DNA from: Ligustrum vulgare
Lineage: Eukaryota > Streptophyta > Magnoliopsida > Lamiales > Oleaceae
Length of the DNA stretch: 64,000 bases
Assembly: GCA_963555705.1 (NCBI GenBank)
Contig: OY743190.1
Span: 8,283,501-8,347,500 of the forward strand
Direction: 5' to 3'
Under the pieces are notes generated by a model. It saw nothing but the letters and a program-made list of their open reading frames with translations. It was not told the origin of the DNA and made no database searches. The position numbers were made by a program, and so were the translations under genes. Shown piece by piece: positions 11,283 through 21,689 of this stretch. Every line of letters begins with the position of its first letter. The first letter of the stretch is position 1.

Positions 11283-14200
11283 ATGTCTAAAAGATTACCA
11301 ATAATCGAACCTAGAGTATATAATTATAAATCTAAAGATTTACCAAATAACAGTCATTGGTCATTAATAATTGAAACATATGGAAAATTTATACCATTTA
11401 TACTATTAGGAGAAGGAGGATTTGGAGAACATAAACAATTAAACTGGACAAATTTATTTTTACTAAATAAATTTGGAATAAGTTTAGATAAAACTACAGA
11501 ACAAAATTTAGAACAAGCAAAAAACCAAGAACAAGTTCAAGAAATTATCAATAATTTACCATTAGAAATAAGACAAATGATAGAAATAACTAATGATTAT
11601 AAGGATATAAACAAAAATATACCCACACAAATATTAGAAGTAAAGCAATATGTAAATAACCTATCAAAACAATTAATAACCTTAGAAAACCAAATTAAGC
11701 AAATAACTGATAAAATAAATAAAATAGGAAATATGGTAGGAGTATATGAAAACTCAATAGAAATTACAGAGTAAAAAACTATTATAAAACAAATAAATAT
11801 GATAAGAACAATTAAAGAAGAAGAAATAGGGAAAAATGATTTACATAAAAGATTAGATAATATACAACAAAATATTGGAATTGTAAACCAAAATATAACA
11901 AAAATATATGATGAAATGGAAAAAAGAAAACCTAAAAGAATAATAACTGACAAAGAATTTAAAGCCATCAATAGATTAGGAATAAATATGATTACTGAAC
12001 AAATAGAAAAATTTATGAAAAATCCTAAAGAAGAAGGTGAAGCAGATTACATAATAGAAGAAGATTATATAGAAAAATTTAAAAATCTTAAAATAGAAGA
12101 AATTAATATGAATGAACAACAGAGAGCTTTAATACTAGCAGGACAAAATCCACCAGATTATATACAGCAACCAGGAACTAACCAAGTCAAAAAAGAAAAT
12201 ACAAGTAATACTAATCCACAAAATACACCAGAAATTTATATGAATCAAAGACAAAACCAAGATTTTAAAGCAAATAATTTTATACCATAACAAAAATATT
12301 ACACCAAACTAAGTAAAAATTATCCTATAGAATATACACCATGGAGAAGTATGGAAACACAAATTAGTTCAGAAGGAAGATGTATAGATTTAGGATGTGT
12401 GCAAGATGTAGATCATGAATTAGAATTATGAATGAAATCTATGACTATGATGGCCTATACCAAAGAATTAACAGGAAAGCAATTACAATTAATTTTAGAA
12501 AATACATTTATAGGAACCACTGCAAGATGGTGGGAAAATTTAACAGAAACTTATATAGGACAGATTAGAGGAAATGACCAAGATGAAATAGGAACTATTT
12601 TAAGCAGATATGAAGATGCATTAAAAAGAGAATATACGTTAGTAATAGACAAAGATACCAAAATTAGCTCAAGACTAAGAAATAAATATTTATTAGAAAA
12701 TCTATCAATATGTGATGTGTTACTTTAAACAATTTGCATGTGAATTTAGAGAATATTTTGAAAAAGCAGAATATAATCAAGAAACATATGGTATGGAAAT
12801 TATGAACCAAATATTCTTTAAATTAGCAAGCCCATGGAATTTAGAATTATTTAAGGACTGAGAAAAATTAGAAATACCATTAAGTAATAATAGTCTAGGA
12901 GCAAGAATACAATTTATAGAAATGAGACAACAAGAAAAATGTATGGAAGCAAATAATATGATAAAATTCCATAAAGCAGGTAAAAAATCATTATGCTGTG
13001 ATAAATTACAATATAAACTAACACAATGGGGATGTCATCTAGAAAGAAAATATAAGAAAAAGAAATATTATAGAAAAGATAAATTTAGAAACAAATTTAC
13101 TAAATTTAATAAATACAAAAAGCCATATAATAAAACATTTAAAAGGTATAGAGTACCATATAAGAGATACATAAGGCAAAAACTAAACAAAACTAAAACA
13201 TACCCTAAAAATCCTAGAAAATGTAAATGCTATTCATGTGGAGAAATAGGACATATATCTCCAGAATGTCCTAAGAAAGATAAAAAGAAAAATATGATGT
13301 ATATCTCATTAATAGAAAAAGAAAATTACAACTTATTACCTATTGAACAAGAAGAAGAATGGGAAGAAATTCCTGAAGATGAAGAAATTTATGAATTAGA
13401 AGAACATGAAGTAATAAATACAATAATGGAATTAGAATCTTCAGAAGAAAGTGAATCTAATGAATCTAGCGAAGAAGAATATTTATATATAAATATGATT
13501 AGACAAATTAATGAAGAAGGTACATCTAAAGAATATGAATACCAATTAGAAGAAAATGAAGAACAACTAAATGAAAGATTAATATTTAATCCTAAAATGT
13601 ATGAAAAGATCTTAAAATCAAAATTAGATGTTGAACCAAAAGAAATATTTAATTTACCATTTTGGCAGAAAAACAAAGAAATAGCATATGTAGCAAGAAA
13701 CCATAGTCACCCTATAGACATAAGAGATACTACAGGAAATACATTAATACCTATAATAAATGAAGAAATTATAAGACAAGAAATAAACCTATTGAATCCT
13801 GAACTAAAAGGAAAAATAAAGAACATATATTTAGGAGCCGTACAAATTATAGCAAAAGCCTATTTCAGAGAAGGAATAAATACACCTATAGAATTCTATA
13901 TTATAGATGATAGAATTGTAAGTTCAGTACAAGATGCTCTAATAGGAATTGTAACAGGAAACTTAATGTACCAAAAAGTAAAATTTACAAGAAGACCAAA
14001 TTTCAGCATAAGTATGGGAGAACAAAATAAAAATAAAGCCTTAACATTATATTACAAGTTAAGATGGATAGATATGGATCCAGGAAGTAAAACTATAACT
14101 TTAACTATTAGAAAAATATATACTTTTACTAGTAAACATGAAGTAAAAATTAAGAATGCTACAAGAACACATATAATAGAACTCATATTTCAAAATTTAT

Positions 14201-14841
14201 TGGAATACAAACCAGCTAAAGAAAATCCAAGAATGACAATACCAGAAGATATAGAAATAGATTTCAATCAAGCTAGAAGATTAGTAAATATGGATAAACC
14301 ACAAATAGAATTTGGAAGAAGATCAATTAGCCTAAGAAGAAATACTAGTACAAGATCATTACCTGAAATAGAAAATAGAAATGATTCAGAAAAACAAATA
14401 ATGACAAAAATACATAGAAAAATACCAAGAATGAATCTATCTAAAAGAAATGAGACAAAACAATTTGAAGTTATGATAGAAATTAGAATAAATGGAGAAT
14501 GGAAAGAACAGAAAGTATTAATAGATACTGGAGCAACTGTATCTCATATAAAAGAAAACATAATAGGAGACTTAGAACTTAAAGTAACGAATAATTCAAT
14601 TCAAATACAAGATTATTTTGGAAATATTCATCCCATGGATACTTATGTAGAATTACCAATAAAAATAAATAAAAGAAATGAAATAATCATAAACATGTAC
14701 GTAGAACATATAGGAAAGGTAAATACATAAATACTATTAGGAACAGACTTCTTAGAACAAGTAAAACAATATTACATAAAAGATGATAGAATGCTATTAA
14801 CAATACAAAATGAGAATCTAGTTATATCAAGGTTATTATGA
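11283..14841 (+). pseudogene. Pararetrovirus gene: coiled coil, coat, movement protein, first protease
   Basis: One original frame, now broken. Order of parts: N-terminal domain and coiled coil (11283-12290), coat protein core with the ARWWENL and ICDV-like blocks (12430-12860), a basic stretch and CCHC zinc knuckle (C-C-H-C, 13228-13269), an acidic Glu/Ser region, a 30K-type movement domain (about 13780-14150; LGAVQI, FREG, DDRI, GNLMYQK stretches), and a retropepsin with LIDTGAT (14518-14538) and a downstream LLGTDF. Breaks: TAA 11772, TAA 12288, TGA 12429, a frameshift near 12718, TGA 12859 and TAA 14728. The frame ends at TGA 14839-14841, overlapping the next ATG as ATGA. Movement after coat protein is unusual. 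Confidence 0.8.
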
Positions 14842-16795
14842 ATAAAATACAAGGAGGGAGAGAACATATTTATATACTAACCAAAATGAATTACAATGGA
14901 TATCTTAGCAGAAATTTTCATGCATTGTTTGATACAGGAGCATCATCCTGTTTGTTTAAAGAAAATGTATTACCCCCAGAAATGTGGAGCAATAAAAAAG
15001 ATAATGAAGAAAGAGTAATACTTGCAGGATTTGATGGAAGTACAAACCTAATAACTAAAATAGCAAGGAATGTTAAAATACAAATAGGAAAATATGAATT
15101 ACAAATACCTTATGTATATCAATTTGATGATATGCCAGGGGATATATTATTAGGAAATAACTTCATAAAACAATATTATCCAATAACTATTGATGAAAAA
15201 GTTATACTTTTATCTACTCCTTGTCACCATATAGCAATAGCAATAAGAATTAATGATCCTTATTGTAGAGAAAAAATGCCTCATATAGCAGCTAAGCGTG
15301 ATGAGGATAGACAAAAATTAACACAAACAACACAATTTATGCCTAATAAAAATAGAATAAATCTAGTACAAGAACATTTTGATCAAATTGTAATAAAAAA
15401 TATTACAGAAAAATTATTAAAATTATCAGGAGATAATCCTTTGGAAAAATGGCACATAAATAAGCCTATGGCAGAAATTATACTAGAAGATGACACTAAG
15501 ATTATTAGTGTAAAACCAATTAAACATACACCAAAGAATTACCTGAATTTGAAATGCACATAAAAGAAATGCTAGAAAAGAAATTCATTAGAGAATCTAA
15601 CAGTAAACATAGTAGTCCAGCCTTCATTGTAATAAAACATTCAGAACAAAAAAGAGGAAAATCTAGAATGATAATTAATTATAAAAGGCTAAACACTTAT
15701 ACAAAAGAATTAAAATATCCAATACCAAACCAACAGGTATTATTTAACCAAATTAGAGGAAAGAAATATTTTTCTAAATTTGATCTTAAATCAGGATTTT
15801 ATCATATTATGTTAACTGGAGAATCTAGACATTTAACAGCTTTTACGGTACCACAAGGATTTTATAAATGGAATGTATTACCTTTTGGATTTAAAAATAG
15901 TCCAGGAGAATTTCAAAGGTACATGGATAAAATATTTAAAGATTATTATCATTTTATTACAGTATATATTGATGATGTTCTTATTTACTCTGAAACCTGA
16001 CAAGAACACTTAAAACATCTAAATATTTTTATAGATATTGTAAGGAATAATGGAATTATATTATCAGCTACAAAAATGGAAATAGCTAAAGAAAAGGTAG
16101 AATTTTTGGGATCTATAATAAGCCAAGAAGGAATAAAAATCCAAAAACATATTGGTACAAAAATACAAGAATTTGACAATCATATAAAAAATAAAACACA
16201 ATTACAAAGTTTTTTAGGACTTGTAAACCAGACTAGGAAATATGTACCTAACTTAGCAAAACATTTAATCCCATTACAAAAAAGATTAAAAGGAAAAACT
16301 AGATGGACACCTTGGTCTAAAGACGAAGAAGAAGAAATACAAAAAAATTAAAGATCTTTGTAAAGAATTACCAGAATTAGAATTACCCAAAAAGAATGTG
16401 ATTGGATTTTAGAAACCGATGCATGCGAAACAGCATGGGGAGCAATACTTAAATATATTTATCCAAATGAGGATGAAGAAAGAATTGCACAGTACACTAG
16501 TGACAGTTTTACTCAAACTCAAACTAATTATCATATAAATGAAAAAGAATTATTAGCTGTAAAATTTGCTATTAAAAAGTTTGAATTATTTATTGTTACT
16601 ACAAAATTTAAAATTAGAACAGATAATACAAAAGTCAAATATTGGTTAACTAAAGAAATTGATCCAACTATTGCAAATAAAAGGTTAATTAGATGGCAAG
16701 TAGAACTTAGCCATTATGATTTTGAAATTATTCATATTAAGGGTACTGACAATGTTATTGCAGATTATTTATCAACACATGGAAGACATACTTAA
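14838..16795 (+). pseudogene. Pararetrovirus gene: protease, reverse transcriptase, RNase H
   Basis: Starts at an ATGA overlap with the upstream gene. It has a second retropepsin motif, LFDTGASS (14925-14948), with a downstream LLGNNF; then a reverse transcriptase with INYKRLN, KFDLKSGFYHI, LPFGFKNSP and the catalytic YIDD (15965-15976); and an RNase H with ETDAC (about 16409), NEKELLAV and a C-terminal HIKGTDN...D stretch. It makes the DNA genome from pregenomic RNA in related viruses. Breaks: a frameshift near 15537, TGA at 15998 just after the RT active site, and a pair of compensating shifts near 16340 and 16386. It ends TAA 16793-16795, overlapping the next gene by 17 bases. Defective. 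Confidence 0.9.
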
Positions 16796-17882
16796 GAAAG
16801 TAGAAGAAATTAACTTGGCTATGGGTCAAATGAATATCAACTATTCAAGTCTATTCAACCATGTGAATACTTGCATGGCGCAGATTGTACAAATTAACAG
16901 TGAACTAGCATTTTATAAGTCAAGGGTTAATTACCTTGAGGAAATGTATAAAGGAGGATCACAATCCTCTCCAGTAAAGAATTTATCCGTAGGACTTCCT
17001 ATTGAGGAAGAAGTATCTAAAGTATCAATTATTGGAAGTTCATCTTCCAAAGCTATTAGCAAAACTATTGAACAATTTAAAGAAACTTTTTTAGAAGCTG
17101 CGAAGAAACCAGCAGTCGCAACAAAGGAACTATCAGAAAAGGAGAAAGTTATGAAGAAACTAGAGACATTCTTGAAGTATGTGGATTATCTAAACAAGAG
17201 GACAAAAGAAGGAGAATGGCTAAGGACAATTAGCCATCAAAAAATCAATAAAGCAATTATTTTTCCAGGAGCAGAACCAAGAACAGTCAGGGGACTGTTT
17301 GACCAAGGACTTATTCAGTGCATCTATCCTAGCAAGGATATGAAGGAAATATCATTATTACCTAATTCTATCAAGGCAGCAGTTAAAACATATTTTGGAA
17401 TTACCAAACCTGAAAAGATCTATGTCAGGATTTACTCATCCATTCCAGAATTTATTGATGAAGAATTTCTAAGGGCAGAACATATTGTAAAACTTGGAGT
17501 AACTAGCAAAGCTATTCTTTCAGAACCAGAAATAAAACCATTTAACAAAGAGGAACAGATACAAGCTATTCCAGAAAAAAGGGCACTGGGATTTAGAGTA
17601 ATATATACTGAATTAAGGGATACCCTAACACAAACTAATGTTTGGGTATATGAATCTAATGATGACAAATTATTGATCTACAGTATTGCAAGAATTAATC
17701 AAGTTAATTGTCAATTATGGAAATTAAGAGAATATGCTGAGAATATACTTGTCAACAATTTGGATCTTAGCAAAGGAGCCTATGAATATCTACATTACCT
17801 AATGGAGGTAGAAACGGGTCACAAATGTAATAATTGTGGGGACCTACTCAACTATAATGAAGATGAAGCCTACCTTGTCTGA
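16779..17882 (+). CDS. Pararetrovirus last gene, P4/transactivator-like (367 aa)
   Basis: An intact 367-residue frame in a different phase from RNase H, starting at the ATG that overlaps its end; an upstream in-frame Met at 16716 is less likely. The N-terminal 70 residues look like a coiled coil (MEDILKKVEE onward), followed by a Ser/Lys-rich linker, a basic segment (about residues 120-170) and a compact C-terminal domain with GLFDQGLI and ALGFRVIYT stretches. It ends with a CNNCGD pair. Size and position match the tungrovirus fourth protein. A distant relation to the caulimovirus inclusion-body/translation transactivator is possible but unproven. It has no stop or frameshift, in contrast to the genes before it. 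Confidence 0.65.
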   Translation: MEDILKKVEEINLAMGQMNINYSSLFNHVNTCMAQIVQINSELAFYKSRVNYLEEMYKGGSQSSPVKNLSVGLPIEEEVSKVSIIGSSSSKAISKTIEQFKETFLEAAKKPAVATKELSEKEKVMKKLETFLKYVDYLNKRTKEGEWLRTISHQKINKAIIFPGAEPRTVRGLFDQGLIQCIYPSKDMKEISLLPNSIKAAVKTYFGITKPEKIYVRIYSSIPEFIDEEFLRAEHIVKLGVTSKAILSEPEIKPFNKEEQIQAIPEKRALGFRVIYTELRDTLTQTNVWVYESNDDKLLIYSIARINQVNCQLWKLREYAENILVNNLDLSKGAYEYLHYLMEVETGHKCNNCGDLLNYNEDEAYLV

Positions 17883-18043
17883 ACATGAATTATTCAAGGC
17901 ATGGGGGTCCAGACCCATGTGAAGCTTTAGAAAAGCAGCAAAAATTATTGTAACTTTAGCTTTACTTTATCTACTTTAAATCTTAGCCAAGTATGTAAAA
18001 GATAGGGAATATTATCTTGTTCCCCAGCTTTGCTTTTACCAAC

Positions 18044-18107
18044 TATAAAAGGAGGAGTCTCTCCTCATTGTAAGCATCCGAAAATCATACTAGTTTTCAG
18101 CAATAAA
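18044..18107 (+). promoter_or_regulatory. Pararetrovirus promoter TATA box and polyadenylation signal
   Basis: TATAAAA at 18044-18050 in the context AACTATAAAAGGAGGAG, and AATAAA at 18102-18107. In caulimovirids the polyadenylation signal lies just downstream of the transcription start, so the pregenomic RNA is terminally redundant; this spacing fits. Position after the last gene and before the leader also fits. Confidence 0.7.
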
Positions 18108-18765
18108 AATCTATATTCTCTCTATCTATTTTCTTTTCATTCCTAGTTCAAAATTTTCTTTCATCAAACCAATCCAGAAGCAATTAACAGAAGGTATGAG
18201 TAACTAAACTTCTCATACATATATATGAAGTCATAAAATAGTTAGTAATACTCTATTTATTTATGAGTCCATAAGTTTATTCTTTATAAAACTTTTGTTA
18301 AAAGAGTACATCCTGAGGTAGGAAACGAAACTGGATTGTGCTGAACCTCTTTGAAGTGTTTGTTTTAAGTGTTAAACAGAAAGTGTTGGAGTAAGTCTTT
18401 CGAGCATCCTTTAATGCGTAAGTCTTTTGAGCAGCAACGATCTTCTATGAAGATGTGTTTAATACTTAGATAAATAACCGAAGAGTATTTGGTAAAAAAT
18501 CTTTTAAAATCAGATTTACAAAGAAGCGTGATGGACCCATAGATAGAAAGAAGTATTATTAATTATTTATAATGGATTATATATCGTATTTTTTATTAAT
18601 ATTATCCAAGTACTGTTATCATAGTCTTAAATTTATCATTTTGTTTATGATATCTCTTGCATGTTTTTACATATGTTGAAAATTTGTTTTTATTATTCCA
18701 AGAATTAACTATTTGAAGAGGATTTGAATTAATAGCTTAAATCTAAATATTTAGTTTTACAATTT
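18108..18765 (+). other. Pararetrovirus RNA leader
   Basis: About 660 bases between the promoter and gene 1, with no long frame and several short ATGs, as in caulimovirid leaders that use ribosome shunting. I found no clear match to the usual tRNA-Met primer site (TGGTATCAGAGC), which may have decayed. Confidence 0.5.
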
Positions 18766-19092
18766 ATGAATTCAGAACATTTAATAGAATTAAATTTTTC
18801 AGAAGTAAACAATTTTAAGTACTTAAGAGAAGAAACAATTAGAAATTATAAGAGAAGACTTAGGAAGATTTTATAATTTATTAGACTACGCAATAAAAGA
18901 ACCCTCATTTACAGATTTTTCATAATTTACTAGAATTATTGTAAATAAAGGAAGAAAATTAGTGATATAGAGAAAAAAATTGAAGAATTAAATATAATTA
19001 TTGAAGAAAATAGTTTAACATATAATAGTATATATTACATATTTTATGTAAACAATAAATTTAGAGATATAGACATAACATCAAAAAACTAA
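18766..19092 (+). pseudogene. Pararetrovirus gene 1 relic
   Basis: An A-rich coding stretch of viral style starts at ATG 18766 and ends at TAA 19090-19092. It needs a frame change near 18835 and contains stops near 18927 and 18964. Original length would be about 108 residues or more, with a Glu/Ile/Lys-rich tail. It is placed right after the leader as gene 1 of tungro- and badnaviruses would be. No domain can be named. It is cut off from gene 2 because the circular genome was opened between them. Confidence 0.55.
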
Positions 19093-19151
19093 AAATTATA
19101 ACTAAAAGGATAACATAGTAATTGAACATTCAAATTTTTTGTCTTTTAGCC

Positions 19152-19183
19152 GTTAGTACAACTATTAGTACAGTTTGTTAGTA
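19152..19183. repeat. Right inverted motif block of the pararetrovirus
   Basis: GTTAGTA-type heptamers, the inverse of the TACTAAC block at 10755-10787. Together they bracket the pararetrovirus, as terminal inverted repeats of a DNA transposon would, but no target-site duplication is visible. Confidence 0.45.
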
Positions 19184-19424
19184 CATATAGCAAGGTCCTA
19201 AATAGAAAGACCTACTATTGCATGTGAAAGGGAATGTAAATGTAAATGGGTGAAAGTCAAAAAGGTCGAAGCATGCATTGACTTCGGAAGACTATTGCCT
19301 TTTCTGGGTGGAAAATGATGTTTTGATCATTATCCCATGTGTTTATGAACCTCATACTCGATTAATACGCGACAATATTTCTATTAAACAAGAAGAACAG
19401 ACAGATTCTGTCAGAACTGGAACC

Positions 19425-21132
19425 ATGAAGATATGGAATTCAGATTTCCCCTTGTTTTTCCTCTTAACCTTCTTAATGTCTGTCCACAAGATTTCCAATG
19501 CAATGGATACTATAAACACAGATCCTTAAAGATGGTGAGACCATTGTTTCACCTGATGGAACCTTTGAATTGGGATTTTTTAGCCCCGGAAATTCCAATA
19601 ATCGATACGTGGGAATGTGGTACAAGAAGATAACAGTTATGACAGTAGTATGGGTTGCCAACAGAGAAGTTCCACTTACAAATACCTCAGGAGGCTTGAA
19701 GGTTATCGAGCCAGGACTTCTAGTTCTTCAAAACGACACTAATGGCGTTATCATATGGTCTTCTAACACATCACGAACAGTGAAAACTCCGGTCGCAAAA
19801 TTGCTGAACTCAGGTAACCTTGTCGTGAAAGATACGAATGATGATGACCCGGAGAATTTCCTCTGGGAGAGTTTTAGTTATCCGACTGACACAATGTTCT
19901 CAGGAATGAAGTTTGGTTGGAACTATAAAACTGGTCAAGAAGTGTATCTATCATCATGGAAGAGCAATGATGATCCATCATTTGGAGATTTTACTCATCA
20001 CTTTGATCCTACTGGTTATCCACAACATGTCATGAAAAAAGGTTCTCTGGTGGTGTTTAAAAGTGGACCTTGGAATGGAGTCCGCTATTGTGGGGCGCCA
20101 AACTTGAGGTATAATCCTATTTACAAATACGGAGTAGTTCTAAACAAAAACGAGGCATACGTACTATTCTTTTGAGCTCCTTAACAGATCAATTATTTCA
20201 AGATTTACCTTGAGTGGAAGTGGGGTAGGACAGCGCATGACATGGATTAATCGAACACAAGAGTGGGTTGTTATGTTACTGCTCCAACAGATAATTGTGA
20301 CATTTATAGACTGTGTGGTGCATATGGTAGTTGCAATATTGCGAATTCTCCGGTTTGTGGATGTTTCGATAGATTTCGACCTAAAGATCCAGAAGGATGG
20401 AAAAGTGCAGATTGGTCGAATGGGTGTGTTCAAAAAACTCCCTTGGATTGCATAAATGGAGACATATTTCTCAAGTATTCGGGTATTAAATTACCAGACA
20501 CACAATATTCATGGTTTAACGAGAGTATGACACTGAATGAATGCAAGGTAGTATGCCTTAAAAATTGCTCTTGTGCGGCTTATTATAGCTTGGATATAAG
20601 TACAGGGGGAGCTGGATGTCTACTTTGGTTTCGAGACCTAGTTAACATGAAAGAACTATCTGAAGAAGGACAAGATGTTTACATCAGGATGGCTTCTTCA
20701 GAATTAGGTAAGAATTAGTAAACATTCAAGGTTGTTAACATCAATGAAAAATCATCCATTTTTTTTGTTTGCATATAAAATAGGAAGGAAAAGAAAAGTT
20801 CTCAGAGTAATTTTGATGTTGTCGATAGGATTAGTTCTGCTTGGGCTTTTTCTAATGTTGTGTCTTCGGAAAAGGAGGAAAAGAAACCACAGGCTGAGAA
20901 CAGGTGGTATGCAAAATCTACCATTTTCAATTGAAGAAACAAAGCTTTATCTATACTCTTCTAATTGGAATCCTTCTTTTGCTTTTCTCTATCATCAAGT
21001 TACATCCAATTCGTCACTTTTGTTTCAGGCATAGAGCTTCCACTGTTCGATTTACATACAATAACTGCAGCTACAGATAATTTTTCAATTGATAACAGGC
21101 TTGGAGAGGGTGGGTTTGGACCTGTTTACAAG
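19425..21132 (+). pseudogene. G-type lectin RLK pseudogene C, exons 1-3
   Basis: Exon 1 (19425-20707) encodes signal peptide, B-lectin domain, S-locus glycoprotein domain and PAN/apple domain. Exon 2 (20784-20906) encodes the transmembrane segment with a basic stop-transfer stretch. Exon 3 (21029-21132) encodes the juxtamembrane part and kinase glycine loop [10 protein letters not shown]. Introns have GT/AG ends. Against gene D, exon 1 has a 5-base deletion near residue 33 (stop at 19527), a 4-base insertion near 20160 and a 1-base loss near 20273. Exon 3 lacks about 20 juxtamembrane residues present in D. It would have been a plasma-membrane Ser/Thr receptor kinase of the SD1 type. Intron 3 now holds Copia 1; the gene continues at 34555. 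Confidence 0.88.
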
Positions 21133-21462
21133 GTAATATTATTTTTCATTTCTTAATTTAAAGGGGAAGGTGCCACAATGAGGATCCATGCTCGAAGATG
21201 TTTATCTTGTGTCCCAAATTTATGGAAGTTCGACCAATGAACAATATCTAATAATTTGTTCGCATAATCATTTGGAAATTTACTCTTCTTTTCATGTGAA
21301 ATGAAGCCTTTTAATAGACAACAATGCATCATAATCGCACTTGGTCATGTGAAAAGTGAGTTGAAATCTGATGATTTTTATTATGAGTAGATGATATAAG
21401 TTGATATATATTAAAATGGCTTGGTGGATTTTATACGAGGCAAGATCGAAACAGTAGGGAGT

Positions 21463-21657
21463 TGTTTCTGTGTATTTTCAAATGTGATTAGATGGCCTAC
21501 ATATATAGTACAAAGAGGGGATAAAAAAGGAATGAACAAATCCCCAAGAAATCTGCTAAATAAATCTCATAATCATCTCCTACCTAATTATACACTGTTA
21601 TATAAGGAATAAAATAAAACTAATTAATCTAATCCCAAATAATTCGGGATTTCAACA
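21463..21657 (-). repeat. Copia 1 3' LTR
   Basis: 195 bp, TG...CA, ending TTTCAACA in plus orientation. It lacks about 20 bases near its outer end that the other LTR has. Confidence 0.9.
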
Positions 21658-21689
21658 CTCCCCCTCAAGTTAGATCGTAAATGTTGATC

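Larger units (their letters stand above)
10755..19190 (+). mobile_element. Endogenous pararetrovirus, tungro-like Caulimoviridae
   Basis: A full genome equivalent of about 8.3 kb, AT-rich and very rich in A on the coding strand, unlike its surroundings. In window order: small gene 2 (10936), a coat/movement gene (11283), a protease-RT-RNase H gene (14838), a last gene (16779), a promoter with a downstream polyadenylation signal (18044-18107), a leader of about 660 bases, and a broken first gene (18766-19092). On the circular virus map gene 1 would precede gene 2, so the integrated copy is circularly permuted and opened between them. Size, gene number and the fourth gene recall Tungrovirus. 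Several stops and frameshifts make the copy defective. Both ends carry TACTAAC-type inverted motifs. No tRNA-Met primer site was recognised. Confidence 0.85.

Noticed and set aside
18190..18205. GAAGGTATGAGTAAC as the pararetrovirus primer site
   Set aside because: Only a few bases agree with the tRNA-Met site, and it is too close to the transcription start for a caulimovirid leader.
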